The notes: a model not told the origin generated them from the sequence alone. Shown: positions 35,472 through 42,549, numbered from the stretch's first letter. The stretch is 64,000 nucleotides of DNA from Chryseobacterium sp. RU37D (GCF_900156075.1 NZ_FTMM01000015.1:16258-80257); one strand, 5' to 3'. Made by a program: numbers and translations.

Positions 35472-36518
35472 TTATTGCAGTTCTTTCATATAAGTTAACT
35501 GGTAATCTGGCAAAAGCTCAGGGTGAAAAATTTTAATATAATCCTTTAAAACCAAATCTGATCGTACTGCCCCGCTTTCAAAAAAATCATTGGCTTTTGC
35601 TTTTTCTTTTCCTGTTATGACGTAGATTTTTCCTTTATTGAAAACGTTTAAATCAGCATAAAAAGGATTCATGCTCAGCATTTCTTTTTTTGACATATGA
35701 TTTCCTGCATTGATCCAGTATTGAACATTCCCCGATTTTACAAAAATCTCTTCAAAGCTCATTGTCGCAGCTTTTTCATCAGCATTATTTTTCAAAATAT
35801 AATTCGCGTTTGCATCATTAATATAATTGGCCGTAGAAGTTTTACCGCCAGGAAGATACCAGACATCTCCATACATTTCATTCGTTAAAACGGTAGGTTT
35901 TTGCTTTGCTTTTAAAGCTAATTGTTTTAAATCATTATAATTTTTCTCAATTTCCTGATATTTTCTTTCTGCCTCTGCATCCTTCCCGAAAAGCTTCCCG
36001 AAAAGTTTAATATATGCAGTTTTTTCTAAAGGCTTCTGCTCCATGTATTCATCCAGGAAAATCACCTGAATTCTATTATTTTTCAATAGCTGGTATGTAT
36101 TTTCAAAGCTTACAATATGGTTTGTAAAAATAGCGTCCGGCTTTAAGGAAATAATCTTCTCTATGTCATACTGTTGTTCATTTCCCACATTTTGAATTTT
36201 TCCCTGCTTTAGAAGATCTTGAATTTTCTCAGAATAAATATATTCCGGGCTTGAAACACCTATCATCAGATTTTCAGCCTGCAGCTCTGAAATATATCCC
36301 ACCATACTTGCATTAAGCAAAATAATTTTCTTAAACGGAAGCCGATTTTGTTTAAAATCATAAGTAAAACTTCCTGATTTTATATGGATGGTACCATCTT
36401 TCTCATTATACTGAACAAGATTTGATATGGAAACAGATTCCGGAGTTGATTTTTTTTGTTCTCTTTTACAGGAGATTAGCATTAAAAATGCGATTAATAG
36501 TAAAAATTTTGGTTCCAT
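35472..36518 (-). CDS. ABC-type metal/siderophore/cobalamin binding lipoprotein (PF01497 type)
   Basis: The product has 348 residues. The lipobox LISCKRE puts the lipidated cysteine near residue 17. The two lobes of the helical-backbone binding fold are visible: KKIILLNASMVGYISELQAENLMIGVSSPEYIY, then DIEKIISLKPDAIFTNHI, a linking helix KKLFGKD-like region, and the second lobe KPTVLTNEMYGDVWYLPGGKTSTANYINDANANYIL with FEEIFVKSGNVQYWINAG. Relatives bind Fe-siderophores, haem or vitamin B12. No permease or ATPase gene is nearby. The ligand cannot be named. Confidence 0.88.
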   Translation of the reverse strand: MEPKFLLLIAFLMLISCKREQKKSTPESVSISNLVQYNEKDGTIHIKSGSFTYDFKQNRLPFKKIILLNASMVGYISELQAENLMIGVSSPEYIYSEKIQDLLKQGKIQNVGNEQQYDIEKIISLKPDAIFTNHIVSFENTYQLLKNNRIQVIFLDEYMEQKPLEKTAYIKLFGKLFGKDAEAERKYQEIEKNYNDLKQLALKAKQKPTVLTNEMYGDVWYLPGGKTSTANYINDANANYILKNNADEKAATMSFEEIFVKSGNVQYWINAGNHMSKKEMLSMNPFYADLNVFNKGKIYVITGKEKAKANDFFESGAVRSDLVLKDYIKIFHPELLPDYQLTYMKELQ

Positions 36519-36542
36519 CTTTCAAAGAAAGTAAAAAAGTAT

Positions 36543-36550
36543 TATATTTG
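36543..36550 (+). promoter_or_regulatory. Promoter -7 element of tRNA-Arg
   Basis: TATATTTG matches TAnnTTTG and lies 16 nt upstream of the mature tRNA 5' end; a TTTC at about 36520 could serve as the -33 region. Confidence 0.5.
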
Positions 36551-36566
36551 CAAACCATTAAGCAAT

Positions 36567-36640
36567 GGGCTCGTGGCGCAACTGAATAGCGCATCTGATT
36601 ACGGCTCAGAAGGTTACAGGTTTGAATCCTGTCGAGCTCA
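36567..36640 (+). tRNA. tRNA-Arg (anticodon ACG)
   Basis: A complete cloverleaf is present: acceptor GGGCTCG pairs with CGAGCTC (one G-U), D-stem GCGC/GCGC, anticodon stem TCTGA/TCAGA around loop TTACGGC (anticodon ACG), T-stem ACAGG/CCTGT with loop TTTGAAT, discriminator A, and no encoded CCA. ACG would be read after deamination to ICG. Confidence 0.95.
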
Positions 36641-36687
36641 CAAAAACCGACATTCGAAGTTCTCATTCTTCGATGCCGGTTTTTTAT
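36641..36687 (+). terminator. Terminator of tRNA-Arg
   Basis: AAAAACCGACATTCGAAG pairs with TCTTCGATGCCGGTTTTTT (small mismatches), followed by a T-run just after the tRNA. Confidence 0.8.
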
Positions 36688-37007
36688 TTCCTAATCCATT
36701 GTAATACTAATAGATACACTGATAGGCGATGTTCACATTAGCGGTGTTTGAAAATTTTTTCTTTAAAATTCGATTTTGAAAAAAATATTAAACGTCGATC
36801 TCCCTTTTTCGATACTTGACCTTCTCCCAAAAATCTATATCACTTAATAAAACTAGAGATTTTCAACAAAAATTATTACTTTAAAAAAAGAAAATCTTAT
36901 GAAAAAGAGCAAATTCAAGAAAAGTCAGATTTTTTTTGCCTTGAAACAATCTGATACAGAGTAAAGTAAGATTAAACTCTTGTCTCAAAAAAATAGCAAA
37001 TGGTTAC
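36688..37007. other. Non-coding stretch between tRNA-Arg and the island
   Basis: I find no gene here. The segment is AT-rich, with runs of A on the plus strand. Its right edge (37004-37021) is the displaced copy of the mnmE 3' end. By inference this is the original sequence downstream of mnmE, before the island separated them. Confidence 0.4.
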
Positions 37008-37021
37008 TTTCCGATACAAAA
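37004..37021 (-). other. Left attachment-site copy: duplicated mnmE 3' end
   Basis: Read on the minus strand this is TTTTGTATCGGAAAGTAA, which encodes FCIGK-stop, the exact C-terminus of MnmE, with no gene body around it. The 14-bp core TTTCCGATACAAAA (plus strand 37008-37021) is identical to 40964-40977 inside mnmE. The pair brackets the island. Confidence 0.75.
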
Positions 37022-37131
37022 ATAGTTAATATTAATTACCAATAAGTTACAAAAAATAGAAACATTATAGTAGCAAATAAATAGAATAACATTATTTTCA
37101 CCCAAATTGTAGCCCGCTGATAACAAGATAA

Positions 37132-37656
37132 CTAAGACCTGAAATAATGTCCATTTGATTCAAAATAATCAAACATTATACTCCGTGCAGTTGCGCTCCA
37201 ATCAATGGCAACCCAATTAGGGATATTAAACGTGTCATCTTCATACAGCCATTGTACAAAATCTTCATCACTTTCGAACTCCCCGTAATAGAAATTGTTT
37301 ACATATTCATATAGACTTTGGAAATCTCTGTTTTCTAAACAATCTAAACAGGCTTCGTAAACCTCTAAATCATGCTCTGAATCATTGATTTGTTCCAGTA
37401 CATCGTATATATCTTTTGATATGTTGCACTCGCTCAATAATCCTAGTTTTTCCAAAATTGGACATTCATAGTCCTGAAACATAAATTCGGGGTCGGATTC
37501 ATCAGAATGCAGTTCATACATTGCCGTAAGTAATTCGTCATAGTCTGAATAATCAGAAAGATTTAACCATTTACCGTAAAGGCTTCCATTGTTGTACTTT
37601 GCGTAAGTCCCTACATAGATACTAGCAGTATCAAGACAATTTCGTAAATTTATCAT
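37132..37656 (-). CDS. ardA: Antirestriction protein ArdA
   Basis: ArdA is an acidic DNA mimic that binds type I restriction-modification enzymes and protects incoming mobile DNA. The start is placed at MINLRNCLDTASIYVGTYAK, giving 174 residues, the usual ArdA length; a further ATG would add 19 residues. Conserved points are SIYVGTYAKYNNGSLYGKWL at the start, the run of Asp/Glu throughout (YELHSDESDPEFMFQDYE), EFESDEDFVQWLYED and the closing WSATARSIMFDYFE. Strong negative charge is clear. It is the usual passenger of plasmids and conjugative elements, so its presence between the mnmE repeats supports a mobile origin. Confidence 0.93.
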   Translation of the reverse strand: MINLRNCLDTASIYVGTYAKYNNGSLYGKWLNLSDYSDYDELLTAMYELHSDESDPEFMFQDYECPILEKLGLLSECNISKDIYDVLEQINDSEHDLEVYEACLDCLENRDFQSLYEYVNNFYYGEFESDEDFVQWLYEDDTFNIPNWVAIDWSATARSIMFDYFESNGHYFRS

Positions 37657-37695
37657 GTTGATAAGTTTTAAGTTGCATTTAAAATTTATTGATAC

Positions 37696-37724
37696 GCCTA
37701 GCAAGTACGCCAATACTTCTAGGC
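37696..37724 (-). promoter_or_regulatory. Hairpin/operator in the ardA leader
   Basis: GCCTAG-AAGTA pairs with TACTTGCTAGGC (one bulge) 40 nt upstream of the ardA start. A second palindrome, CCTTGT-N10-ACAAGG, lies at 37745-37766. ardA genes often have regulated or single-strand promoters in hairpin form; this could be an operator, attenuator or ssDNA promoter. On the plus strand the first hairpin is followed by T-runs and could be a terminator. Confidence 0.45.
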
Positions 37725-37766
37725 ATTTTTATTTTTATATTGAACCTTGTACACAAATACACAAGG

Positions 37767-38191
37767 CTAAAGTAGCTTGTAAAGATGTATAAATATACAA
37801 CAAAAACCCCGTAAACACAAGTGTATCAGGTACTTTTCACTCAAAAAATCAATGCTTTTTCATGTTAGTTAAAAACTTTTTAACCACTCCAAGCGAAACA
37901 AAATAAAAAACAGTCTGAAAAAAACAAAAATCGAGTACAGGGGACGTTCCGAAAAAAACACTGAACCCTCCCCATCAAAGAGATTAGTACCGAGACAGTC
38001 GATAACTATATAAAATTTTGGAACTACGTATAGGGGACATTTTTACATTGAAAATTTAAGAGGGTTGGTGTAAATAGTAACCCAAGTATTATACATTTTC
38101 TGTACCCCTTAATCCTCGTTATTTTATACATATAAAAAGTACTCTTTCAGTCTTTATTAGTCAAAAGAAGTACAAAAACAAAGATGGTCAT
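37767..38191. other. Non-coding stretch within the island
   Basis: I see no convincing gene. The stretch has two similar lines, TACAGGGGACGTTCC and TATAGGGGACATTTTT (about 90 bp apart), a weak direct repeat of unknown meaning. Confidence 0.35.
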
Positions 38192-38503
38192 TTAAAAATG
38201 ACCATCTAATTTATTTATACCAAAAATTTCTAGCAGATATTTTTCTAATAACGGAGAAAGAACTCTATATATCTCCTTCTTATCATCGGGAACATCATCA
38301 GGAGATATTGTTAATAAATACATAATAGCAATTGGAACATTTAATACCTCAGAAATTTTTTCTAAAGTATCAGGACTTGGGCTATATGCACCATTAATCA
38401 TTTGAGATATTGCAGTTTTGCTTTTGCCTATTTTATCAGCCAATTCTAACTGTGTAATATTTCTACTTTTTAATAAGCCTTTTATTACTTCTCCTATTTT
38501 CAT
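38192..38503 (-). CDS. XRE-family HTH regulator
   Basis: This 103-residue protein has a Cro/CI-type HTH at about residues 6-58 (RNITQLELADKIGKSKTAISQMINGAYSPSPDTLEKISEVLNV). A short C-terminal helical tail, PDDKKEIYRVLSPLLEKYLLEIFGI, likely serves for dimerisation. The start overlaps the stop of the 70-residue gene by 4 nt (ATGA), so the two are translationally coupled. Being last in the three-gene cassette, it may repress it, like an antitoxin or phage-type repressor. Confidence in the domain is high; the regulatory target is inferred. Confidence 0.88.
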   Translation of the reverse strand: MKIGEVIKGLLKSRNITQLELADKIGKSKTAISQMINGAYSPSPDTLEKISEVLNVPIAIMYLLTISPDDVPDDKKEIYRVLSPLLEKYLLEIFGINKLDGHF

Positions 38504-38712
38504 TTATATAAATTTTCAATTACTACCGCAATAGCTGCTGCATCCTTTAATAAAGAGAGCCACAATACCGCTATTTCTACGGCTGTTTTTTCAGTTGTAT
38601 TTTCTTGAATACTATCTTTTATTTGTAATAGCTTAGCTTTATCCTCAATTGATAATTCAGGATTAGCTAATAATATGTCATCAATTGTATTTTTAATTTG
38701 TTGGATTTCCAT
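38500..38712 (-). CDS. Small helical protein of the island cassette
   Basis: This 70-residue protein has an N-terminal amphipathic region (MEIQQIKNTIDDILLANPEL, then SIEDKAKLLQIKDSIQENTT) and a hydrophobic C-terminal helix AVEIAVLWLSLLKDAAAIAVVIENLYK, which could sit at a membrane. No family recognised. Its first 46 nt overlap the end of the 192-residue gene and its last 4 nt overlap the XRE gene. Confidence 0.65.
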   Translation of the reverse strand: MEIQQIKNTIDDILLANPELSIEDKAKLLQIKDSIQENTTEKTAVEIAVLWLSLLKDAAAIAVVIENLYK

Positions 38713-39245
38713 AATGAATAAGAATTAATGTTAGTTATAAAATTGTTACATCTTACTTTTAACATAGATTCTTCTTCATCATCAATATACCTCAAATTAG
38801 ATTTGATGTTTTTAATTTTATTCCTTTTATCCTGTATTTTATCAAATCTATTATTTTTGATTAAGTGAAGAATAAAAGATTTAAGAAATTCAATTTTTTC
38901 CTGTAATTGGCTTAATATGAAAAACTCATTAATCTCTGCTAATATTTTTTCAGCCATTTCTTTTGCAGAACTACTCTGTTTAAAGTATTTAGACCTTTTT
39001 AGAATAACAGTACGTTCTCCAATAGAAAATAATTTATGATACGAATCATCAAAAGATGATAAATCTTTAATTAAATTTTTCTTTAAATCTGAATTTATTT
39101 TATCACTATTTACCGCCCAACCTTTTATTTCTAAAAATTTATTAAGATTAGATTCACTTTTTATTATACGAACACTAACAGCATTTGCTAAAATCTCTAT
39201 AGCCTGACGTAGCAAATCACTACTTCTTAGATATTCCATAGTCAA
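38667..39245 (-). CDS. Helical protein of unknown function, first gene of the island cassette
   Basis: This 192-residue protein is mostly helical, lysine- and asparagine-rich, with low GC. Segments such as SSAKEMAEKILAEINEFFILSQLQEKIEFLKSFILHLIKNNRFDKIQDKRNKIKNI suggest a long helical hairpin. No catalytic motif or family recognised. The gene overlaps the next by 46 nt, an unusually deep overlap, and the XRE gene follows. It could be the effector of a toxin-antitoxin or phage-exclusion cassette; that is inference from the layout only. Confidence 0.65.
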   Translation of the reverse strand: MTMEYLRSSDLLRQAIEILANAVSVRIIKSESNLNKFLEIKGWAVNSDKINSDLKKNLIKDLSSFDDSYHKLFSIGERTVILKRSKYFKQSSSAKEMAEKILAEINEFFILSQLQEKIEFLKSFILHLIKNNRFDKIQDKRNKIKNIKSNLRYIDDEEESMLKVRCNNFITNINSYSLWKSNKLKIQLMTYY

Positions 39246-39494
39246 ATAATTTAATCAAATTTAAGTAAAACTTAAACATTAGACAAACTTTTAGCAATAA
39301 AAAAAAACAAAAAGTTAAACATTTCTTTTTTATCACAATAAATTCTAGATATACCTTCACAAATATCATTTACTTCAAATATAATTTTTCAACACCTCAA
39401 AAAACCAAAAGATTCCTTACCACTCCGAATCATGATAAACAAAAAAATATTTTCATACACTCATAAATCAACTTTAAAGATTCGTAAAATTTCA

Positions 39495-39502
39495 TATTTT
39501 TG
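39495..39502 (+). promoter_or_regulatory. Candidate promoter of the structured leader
   Basis: TATTTTTG fits TAnnTTTG. A transcript from about 39509 would contain the hairpins at 39528-39666 and run into the secreted-protein gene at 39747. A -33 element is not clear. Confidence 0.45.
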
Positions 39503-39527
39503 TAACTGAATTTTTATCGAAAAAATA

Positions 39528-39666
39528 TAAAGCGTTAGCTTTTATTCTGTTAATAGGAAATCTCGCAAATTAACTAAAGTTACACAGGATAGACAGTTGA
39601 TGCCTCCACCTATGGCGTGGAGGCTATTCTTGTTTGTGTAACACGGTTTCGCGAGAACCTCCTATT
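39528..39666 (+). ncRNA. Candidate structured RNA / 5' leader
   Basis: The RNA folds by eye into a small hairpin (AAAGC-GTTA-GCTTT at 39530-39543) followed by a rod of nested stems. These are 39552-39566 with 39651-39666 (AATAGGA..TCTCGC / GCGAGA..TCCTATT), 39579-39586 with 39635-39642 (GTTACACA / TGTGTAAC), 39587-39592 with 39624-39629 (GGATAG / CTATTC), and the tip 39602-39609 with 39617-39624 (GCCTCCAC / GTGGAGGC). All stems nest without conflict over 115 nt, which chance does not explain. It may be a free RNA or the leader of the gene at 39747. It could belong to a described Bacteroidetes RNA class such as Flavo-1, which I cannot check here. Confidence 0.65.
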
Positions 39667-39717
39667 TGCAAATTAAGTTTAGTCCTTCACGCTTTCTGTA
39701 TTATTAATACTCACTTT

Positions 39718-39746
39718 AGGAGGGCGAGTGAATAAAAACATTCACT
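39718..39746 (+). promoter_or_regulatory. Shine-Dalgarno sequence with hairpin placed before the start codon
   Basis: AGGAGGG at 39718-39724 is a near-ideal Shine-Dalgarno, rare in this phylum, but lies 22 nt before the ATG. Between them AGTGAAT (39727-39733) pairs perfectly with ATTCACT (39740-39746), so the folded form brings the two together. GTGAA can instead pair with TTCAC at 39686-39690, which would open the hairpin. A translational switch is possible. Confidence 0.5.
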
Positions 39747-40067
39747 ATGAAAAAGTTTATCCTTTCCGCATCTTTATTAATCGGAACTTTTTGCTTTTCT
39801 CAATCAGTTACTAAAAAGTACAATTCATTTTATGACAGATATGAGTATTTTGACCCAAATGGAAATATGATTAGCTATGAAAAGTATAACAGCTTAGCTA
39901 AGCAATGGGAAATGTACAATGTTGACGGTTCAAACGTTTCAAGCAATACTAGGCAACCCACAAAATACCGTGACCCACAACAATTAAGCATTTCAAACTT
40001 AGGAAATGCAATGACAACAAAGCAAAACAGATACGATATCGGGTATATTTGCCAGTTTTCCTATTGA
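39747..40067 (+). CDS. Small secreted protein behind the structured leader
   Basis: The protein has 106 residues. The signal peptide MKKFILSASLLIGTFCFSQ predicts export. The mature part is tyrosine- and asparagine-rich: KKYNSFYDRYEYFDPNGNMI and EKYNSLAKQWEMYNVDGSN look like two related units with a Y..F/Y-D-x-N/D-G pattern. No family recognised. The start is fixed by the Shine-Dalgarno/hairpin arrangement just upstream. The gene lies inside the island but shows the composition of a normal flavobacterial exported protein. After its stop, CCAGTTTTC/GAAAACAGG could form a small hairpin spanning the stop codon. Confidence 0.7.
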   Translation: MKKFILSASLLIGTFCFSQSVTKKYNSFYDRYEYFDPNGNMISYEKYNSLAKQWEMYNVDGSNVSSNTRQPTKYRDPQQLSISNLGNAMTTKQNRYDIGYICQFSY

Positions 40068-40141
40068 AAACAGGAGGATAAAAATTTAATGATAGATTAC
40101 TCTTATTACCTTTTACAAGTTTTTTCAGTACAGTTACTTTT

Positions 40142-40693
40142 TTACTCATTATTGAAGATTGTATTTACTAAGTTTTTGGGAACATAAACATTTTTACCTT
40201 TGGGAATTTTTGGAATATTATGTTTTTTGCATAAATGATAAAATGAACCTGAACTCACTTTAAATGAGTCTAAGACTTCATTAATCGTATAATAATTATC
40301 ATCACAGAAGTATGGCAAATTGTATTGTTTTCTTTCGTTATTTTCGGCTTTTTGCCTAAAGAGTATGTCTAAGTCAACCTTCCTAATTCTAACCAACTTA
40401 AAGCCTTCTAATTTGATTAATCTACCATCTTTTAACATTCGATAAATTGATGTTCTACTAATATTAAGTAAAAGCATAACTTCTTTGATTGATAAGTAAT
40501 CTTTCTTTTGAATTTCTTCAATATTGTAACCTTTAATTTGCACTTCCAAATCCTTATCACTCGCTTGAATCTTTTCATCACGCTTTCTCTTTTTATAGAA
40601 TTTCTTAGCGCAGTCATCAGAGCAACATTGAGTAGTTGTTCTTTTGGCTATAAATCTATTTCCGCAGAATTGACAAATTTTATTGACTTCCAT
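40142..40693 (-). CDS. Zinc-ribbon plus double HTH_17 protein (excisionase-like)
   Basis: This 183-residue protein has an N-terminal zinc ribbon (CQFCGNRFIAKRTTTQCCSDDCAKKF, residues 8-33). It is followed by two MerR/excisionase-type helix-turn-helix units: YLSIKEVMLLLNISRTSIYRMLKDGRLIKLEGFKLVRIRKVDL and YYTINEVLDSFKVSSGSFYHLCKKHNIPKIPKGKNVYV. Such proteins sit beside tyrosine recombinase genes in Bacteroidetes mobile elements and direct excision. Here the integrase is missing, yet the gene lies next to the right attachment copy, where an int/xis module belongs. A repeat array upstream (40717-40756) is a likely binding site for this protein. Confidence 0.85.
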   Translation of the reverse strand: MEVNKICQFCGNRFIAKRTTTQCCSDDCAKKFYKKRKRDEKIQASDKDLEVQIKGYNIEEIQKKDYLSIKEVMLLLNISRTSIYRMLKDGRLIKLEGFKLVRIRKVDLDILFRQKAENNERKQYNLPYFCDDNYYTINEVLDSFKVSSGSFYHLCKKHNIPKIPKGKNVYVPKNLVNTIFNNE

Positions 40694-40716
40694 AACAACT
40701 AAATTCTCCCTAAAAA

Positions 40717-40756
40717 TGTTTCACATTGTTTCTCCATGTTTCACACTGTTTCAAAA
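40717..40756. repeat. Four TGTTTC repeats in exact 10-bp phase (iteron-like)
   Basis: TGTTTCACAT, TGTTTCTCCA, TGTTTCACAC and TGTTTCAAAA follow each other without gaps, one helical turn apart, 24-63 nt upstream of the excisionase-like gene. The reverse motif GAAAC occurs again at 40811, 40822 and 40861. A protein could bind all four on one face of the helix. A poor -7 match (TACATTTTG on the minus strand) lies beside it, so binding would control this gene, or the array may be integrase/excisionase arm sites. Confidence 0.65.
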
Positions 40757-40882
40757 TGTAACTTTTTTTAACGATAAAATTACAAATTTTATTCCAAATC
40801 AAATTCATAGAAACGAAATAGAAACAAATAAAATGTATATGTTCTGCAATATTAAATTTTGAAACAAAACAGAATGCAAATA

Positions 40883-40917
40883 AAAAACCCTTTAAGCATT
40901 ACATTTAAAGGGTTTTT
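40883..40917. terminator. Terminator between mnmE and the island right end
   Basis: AAAAACCCTTTAA pairs with TTAAAGGGTTTTT around a 9-nt loop. It is symmetric and can act in both directions, isolating mnmE from island transcription. Nearby CAATCTA occurs twice with 11-bp period (40933 and 40944), possible arm-type sites. Confidence 0.85.
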
Positions 40918-40959
40918 GTATTATTGTAATTGCAATCTATATACAATCTAAAACGTCAT

Positions 40960-42345
40960 CTATTTTCCGATACAAAACTTAGAAAAAATATTCCCCAGCA
41001 CTTCATCATTTGTCACTTCCCCTGAAATTTCCCCAAGATGTTCCAGAGCATTTCTCAATTCGTAGGCCAATAGCTCTGTAGAAATCTGGAAAGAAATTGA
41101 CTCTTTCACTTTTTGTACAGCATCCAAAGACTTTCGAAGCGCTTCAAAATGACGCTGATTTGTGATCACCACATTATTTTCTTCCGACTTAAGGCGCTCT
41201 ACATAGGAAGAAAGCTCATTTTTTAGATCCTGAATATTCTGGTTTTCTACGGCAGAAATTGTAATAAAATCAAATTCATGGCTAATCTCATTTCTGAAAA
41301 CATCTTCCACCTTTTCATAAACTGCTGGAGAAACCTCGTCAATTTTTGTAGCACAGATAATTAATTTTAAATCATCTCTCAACAAAGATTTAATCATTTC
41401 AATATCCTCAGAAAAATCTTCAGTGCCTGCATCGGACAAATACACAAGAATATTTGCGTTTTCAACTTTCTCTATGGCTTTTTTCACCCCAATGGCTTCA
41501 ATTTCGTCCATCGTTTCGCGTAATCCGGCAGTATCAATCAACCTGAAAGCATGGCCTTTTATATGTAAAATTTCTTCGATTGTATCTCTTGTAGTTCCCG
41601 CAATATTACTTACAATAGCTCTTTCTTCCTTTAATAAGGCATTAAGAAGCGTTGATTTCCCTGCATTAGGTTTTCCAATAATGGCAACCGCTGTTCCGTT
41701 TTTAATCGCATTTCCATATTGGAAGCTCTCAATAAGAGATTTTAATTTTAGCTCAATTTTATCAAGGAGCAGATTTAATGCGCTTCTATCTGCAAATTCT
41801 ACATCTTCTTCTGCAAAATCAAGCTCAAGCTCAATTAGAGAAACAAAATTTAATAAATCTGTTCTCAAAAGCGATATTTCATTAGTAATTCCGCCCTTTA
41901 GCTGATTAATAGCTACTTTTCGGGATGCCTCGTTTTCTGATGCAATCACATCTGCAATCGCTTCAGCCTGGGAAAGATCAATCCTTCCATTGATGAAAGC
42001 CCGAAGGGTAAACTCGCCTGCCTTCGCTATCCGCGCCCCGTTTTTAATTAATGTTTCAAGAATACGTTTCCCTATATGTGGTGAACCGTGGAAAGCAATT
42101 TCCACAGAGTTTTCAGTAGTAAAGCTTTTCGGAGCAAGAAAAATAGAGATCATGACTTCATCTATCAGCTCTTCTCCGTCTGTAAAATACCCATAATGAA
42201 TTGTATGAGATTTCTGTTTTGACAGTTTTTTGGACGAAAAACTCTGCTGTACAATATCTAAAGCATCATTTCCGGAAACCCTGATTATTCCCAAAGCCCC
42301 CACTCCATTGGCCGTAGCCAGCGCACAAATGGTATCATTATTCAT
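40960..42345 (-). CDS. mnmE: tRNA modification GTPase MnmE (TrmE)
   Basis: With MnmG the enzyme makes the cmnm5 modification at U34 of several tRNAs. It has 461 residues. The folate-binding N-terminal domain begins DTICALATANGVGALGIIRVSG. The helical domain is interrupted by the G domain with P-loop GKPNAGKSTLLN near 222, G2/G3 AIVSNIAGTTRDTIEE and DTAGLRET, and G4 CATKID. The C-terminal FCIGK contains the conserved catalytic cysteine. The last 15 coding bases form the right attachment core of the island, which restores the same amino acids and changes only the codons and stop. Confidence 0.97.
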   Translation of the reverse strand: MNNDTICALATANGVGALGIIRVSGNDALDIVQQSFSSKKLSKQKSHTIHYGYFTDGEELIDEVMISIFLAPKSFTTENSVEIAFHGSPHIGKRILETLIKNGARIAKAGEFTLRAFINGRIDLSQAEAIADVIASENEASRKVAINQLKGGITNEISLLRTDLLNFVSLIELELDFAEEDVEFADRSALNLLLDKIELKLKSLIESFQYGNAIKNGTAVAIIGKPNAGKSTLLNALLKEERAIVSNIAGTTRDTIEEILHIKGHAFRLIDTAGLRETMDEIEAIGVKKAIEKVENANILVYLSDAGTEDFSEDIEMIKSLLRDDLKLIICATKIDEVSPAVYEKVEDVFRNEISHEFDFITISAVENQNIQDLKNELSSYVERLKSEENNVVITNQRHFEALRKSLDAVQKVKESISFQISTELLAYELRNALEHLGEISGEVTNDEVLGNIFSKFCIGK

Positions 42346-42458
42346 GATGCAAATTTACACTTTTTAACCGCACAGAACCATAGCATTATCTATCACCTCA
42401 ATTCAAATATATCCGAAAGCCCACACATAAATATATATTACCATTACTTATTTAAAGA

Positions 42459-42549
42459 AGCTTCCCGCTATCCACTTATACTCCTCATGACAACTCTACA
42501 ACTCAGTTTCCGGGTTATAGGCTAGGGTGTCACCATTGGGATGACAGTC
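42459..42549 (-). repeat. Conserved-end repeat, copy 3 (inverted and decayed)
   Basis: Read on the minus strand it begins GACTGTCATCCCAATGGTGACACCCTAGCC and ends GTGGATAGCGGGAAGCT, matching the ends of the copies at 5116 and 9106. The hairpin core is no longer recognisable (only short matches around TTGTAGAGTTGTCATGAG). The rest of the mnmE-pepP gap (42346-42841) holds further hairpins but no gene. Confidence 0.65.

Larger units (their letters stand above)
37008..40977. mobile_element. Integrase-less genomic island at the 3' end of mnmE
   Basis: A stretch of about 3.97 kb lies between two direct copies of the mnmE 3' end. The right copy supplies the present end of mnmE (stop TAG); the left copy (stop TAA) is stranded. 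Contents: ardA, a three-gene overlapping cassette, a structured RNA with a small secreted protein, and an excisionase-like HTH gene beside the right end. No integrase, relaxase or replication gene is present. The sequence is more AT-rich than the flanks. The mnmE (trmE/thdF) 3' end is the known target of SGI1-family elements, so site choice has precedent. It may be a remnant, or a minimal element moved by an integrase in trans. Confidence 0.75.

Noticed and set aside
36567..36640. tRNA-Arg as the attachment site of the neighbouring island
   Set aside because: The island edge is 360 bp further on, at the duplicated mnmE end, and no second copy of the tRNA 3' end is found near 40.9 kb.
36466..36666. 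66-codon minus-strand frame
   Set aside because: It is antisense to the tRNA-Arg gene and to its terminator, with no protein features.
39528..39666. Retron-type msr/msd RNA
   Set aside because: The rod-like RNA has no reverse transcriptase gene nearby and no a1/a2 arrangement, so a retron is not supported.
39949..40149. 66-codon minus-strand frame overlapping the secreted-protein gene
   Set aside because: The plus-strand frame has a signal peptide and a good translation signal; the antisense frame has neither.
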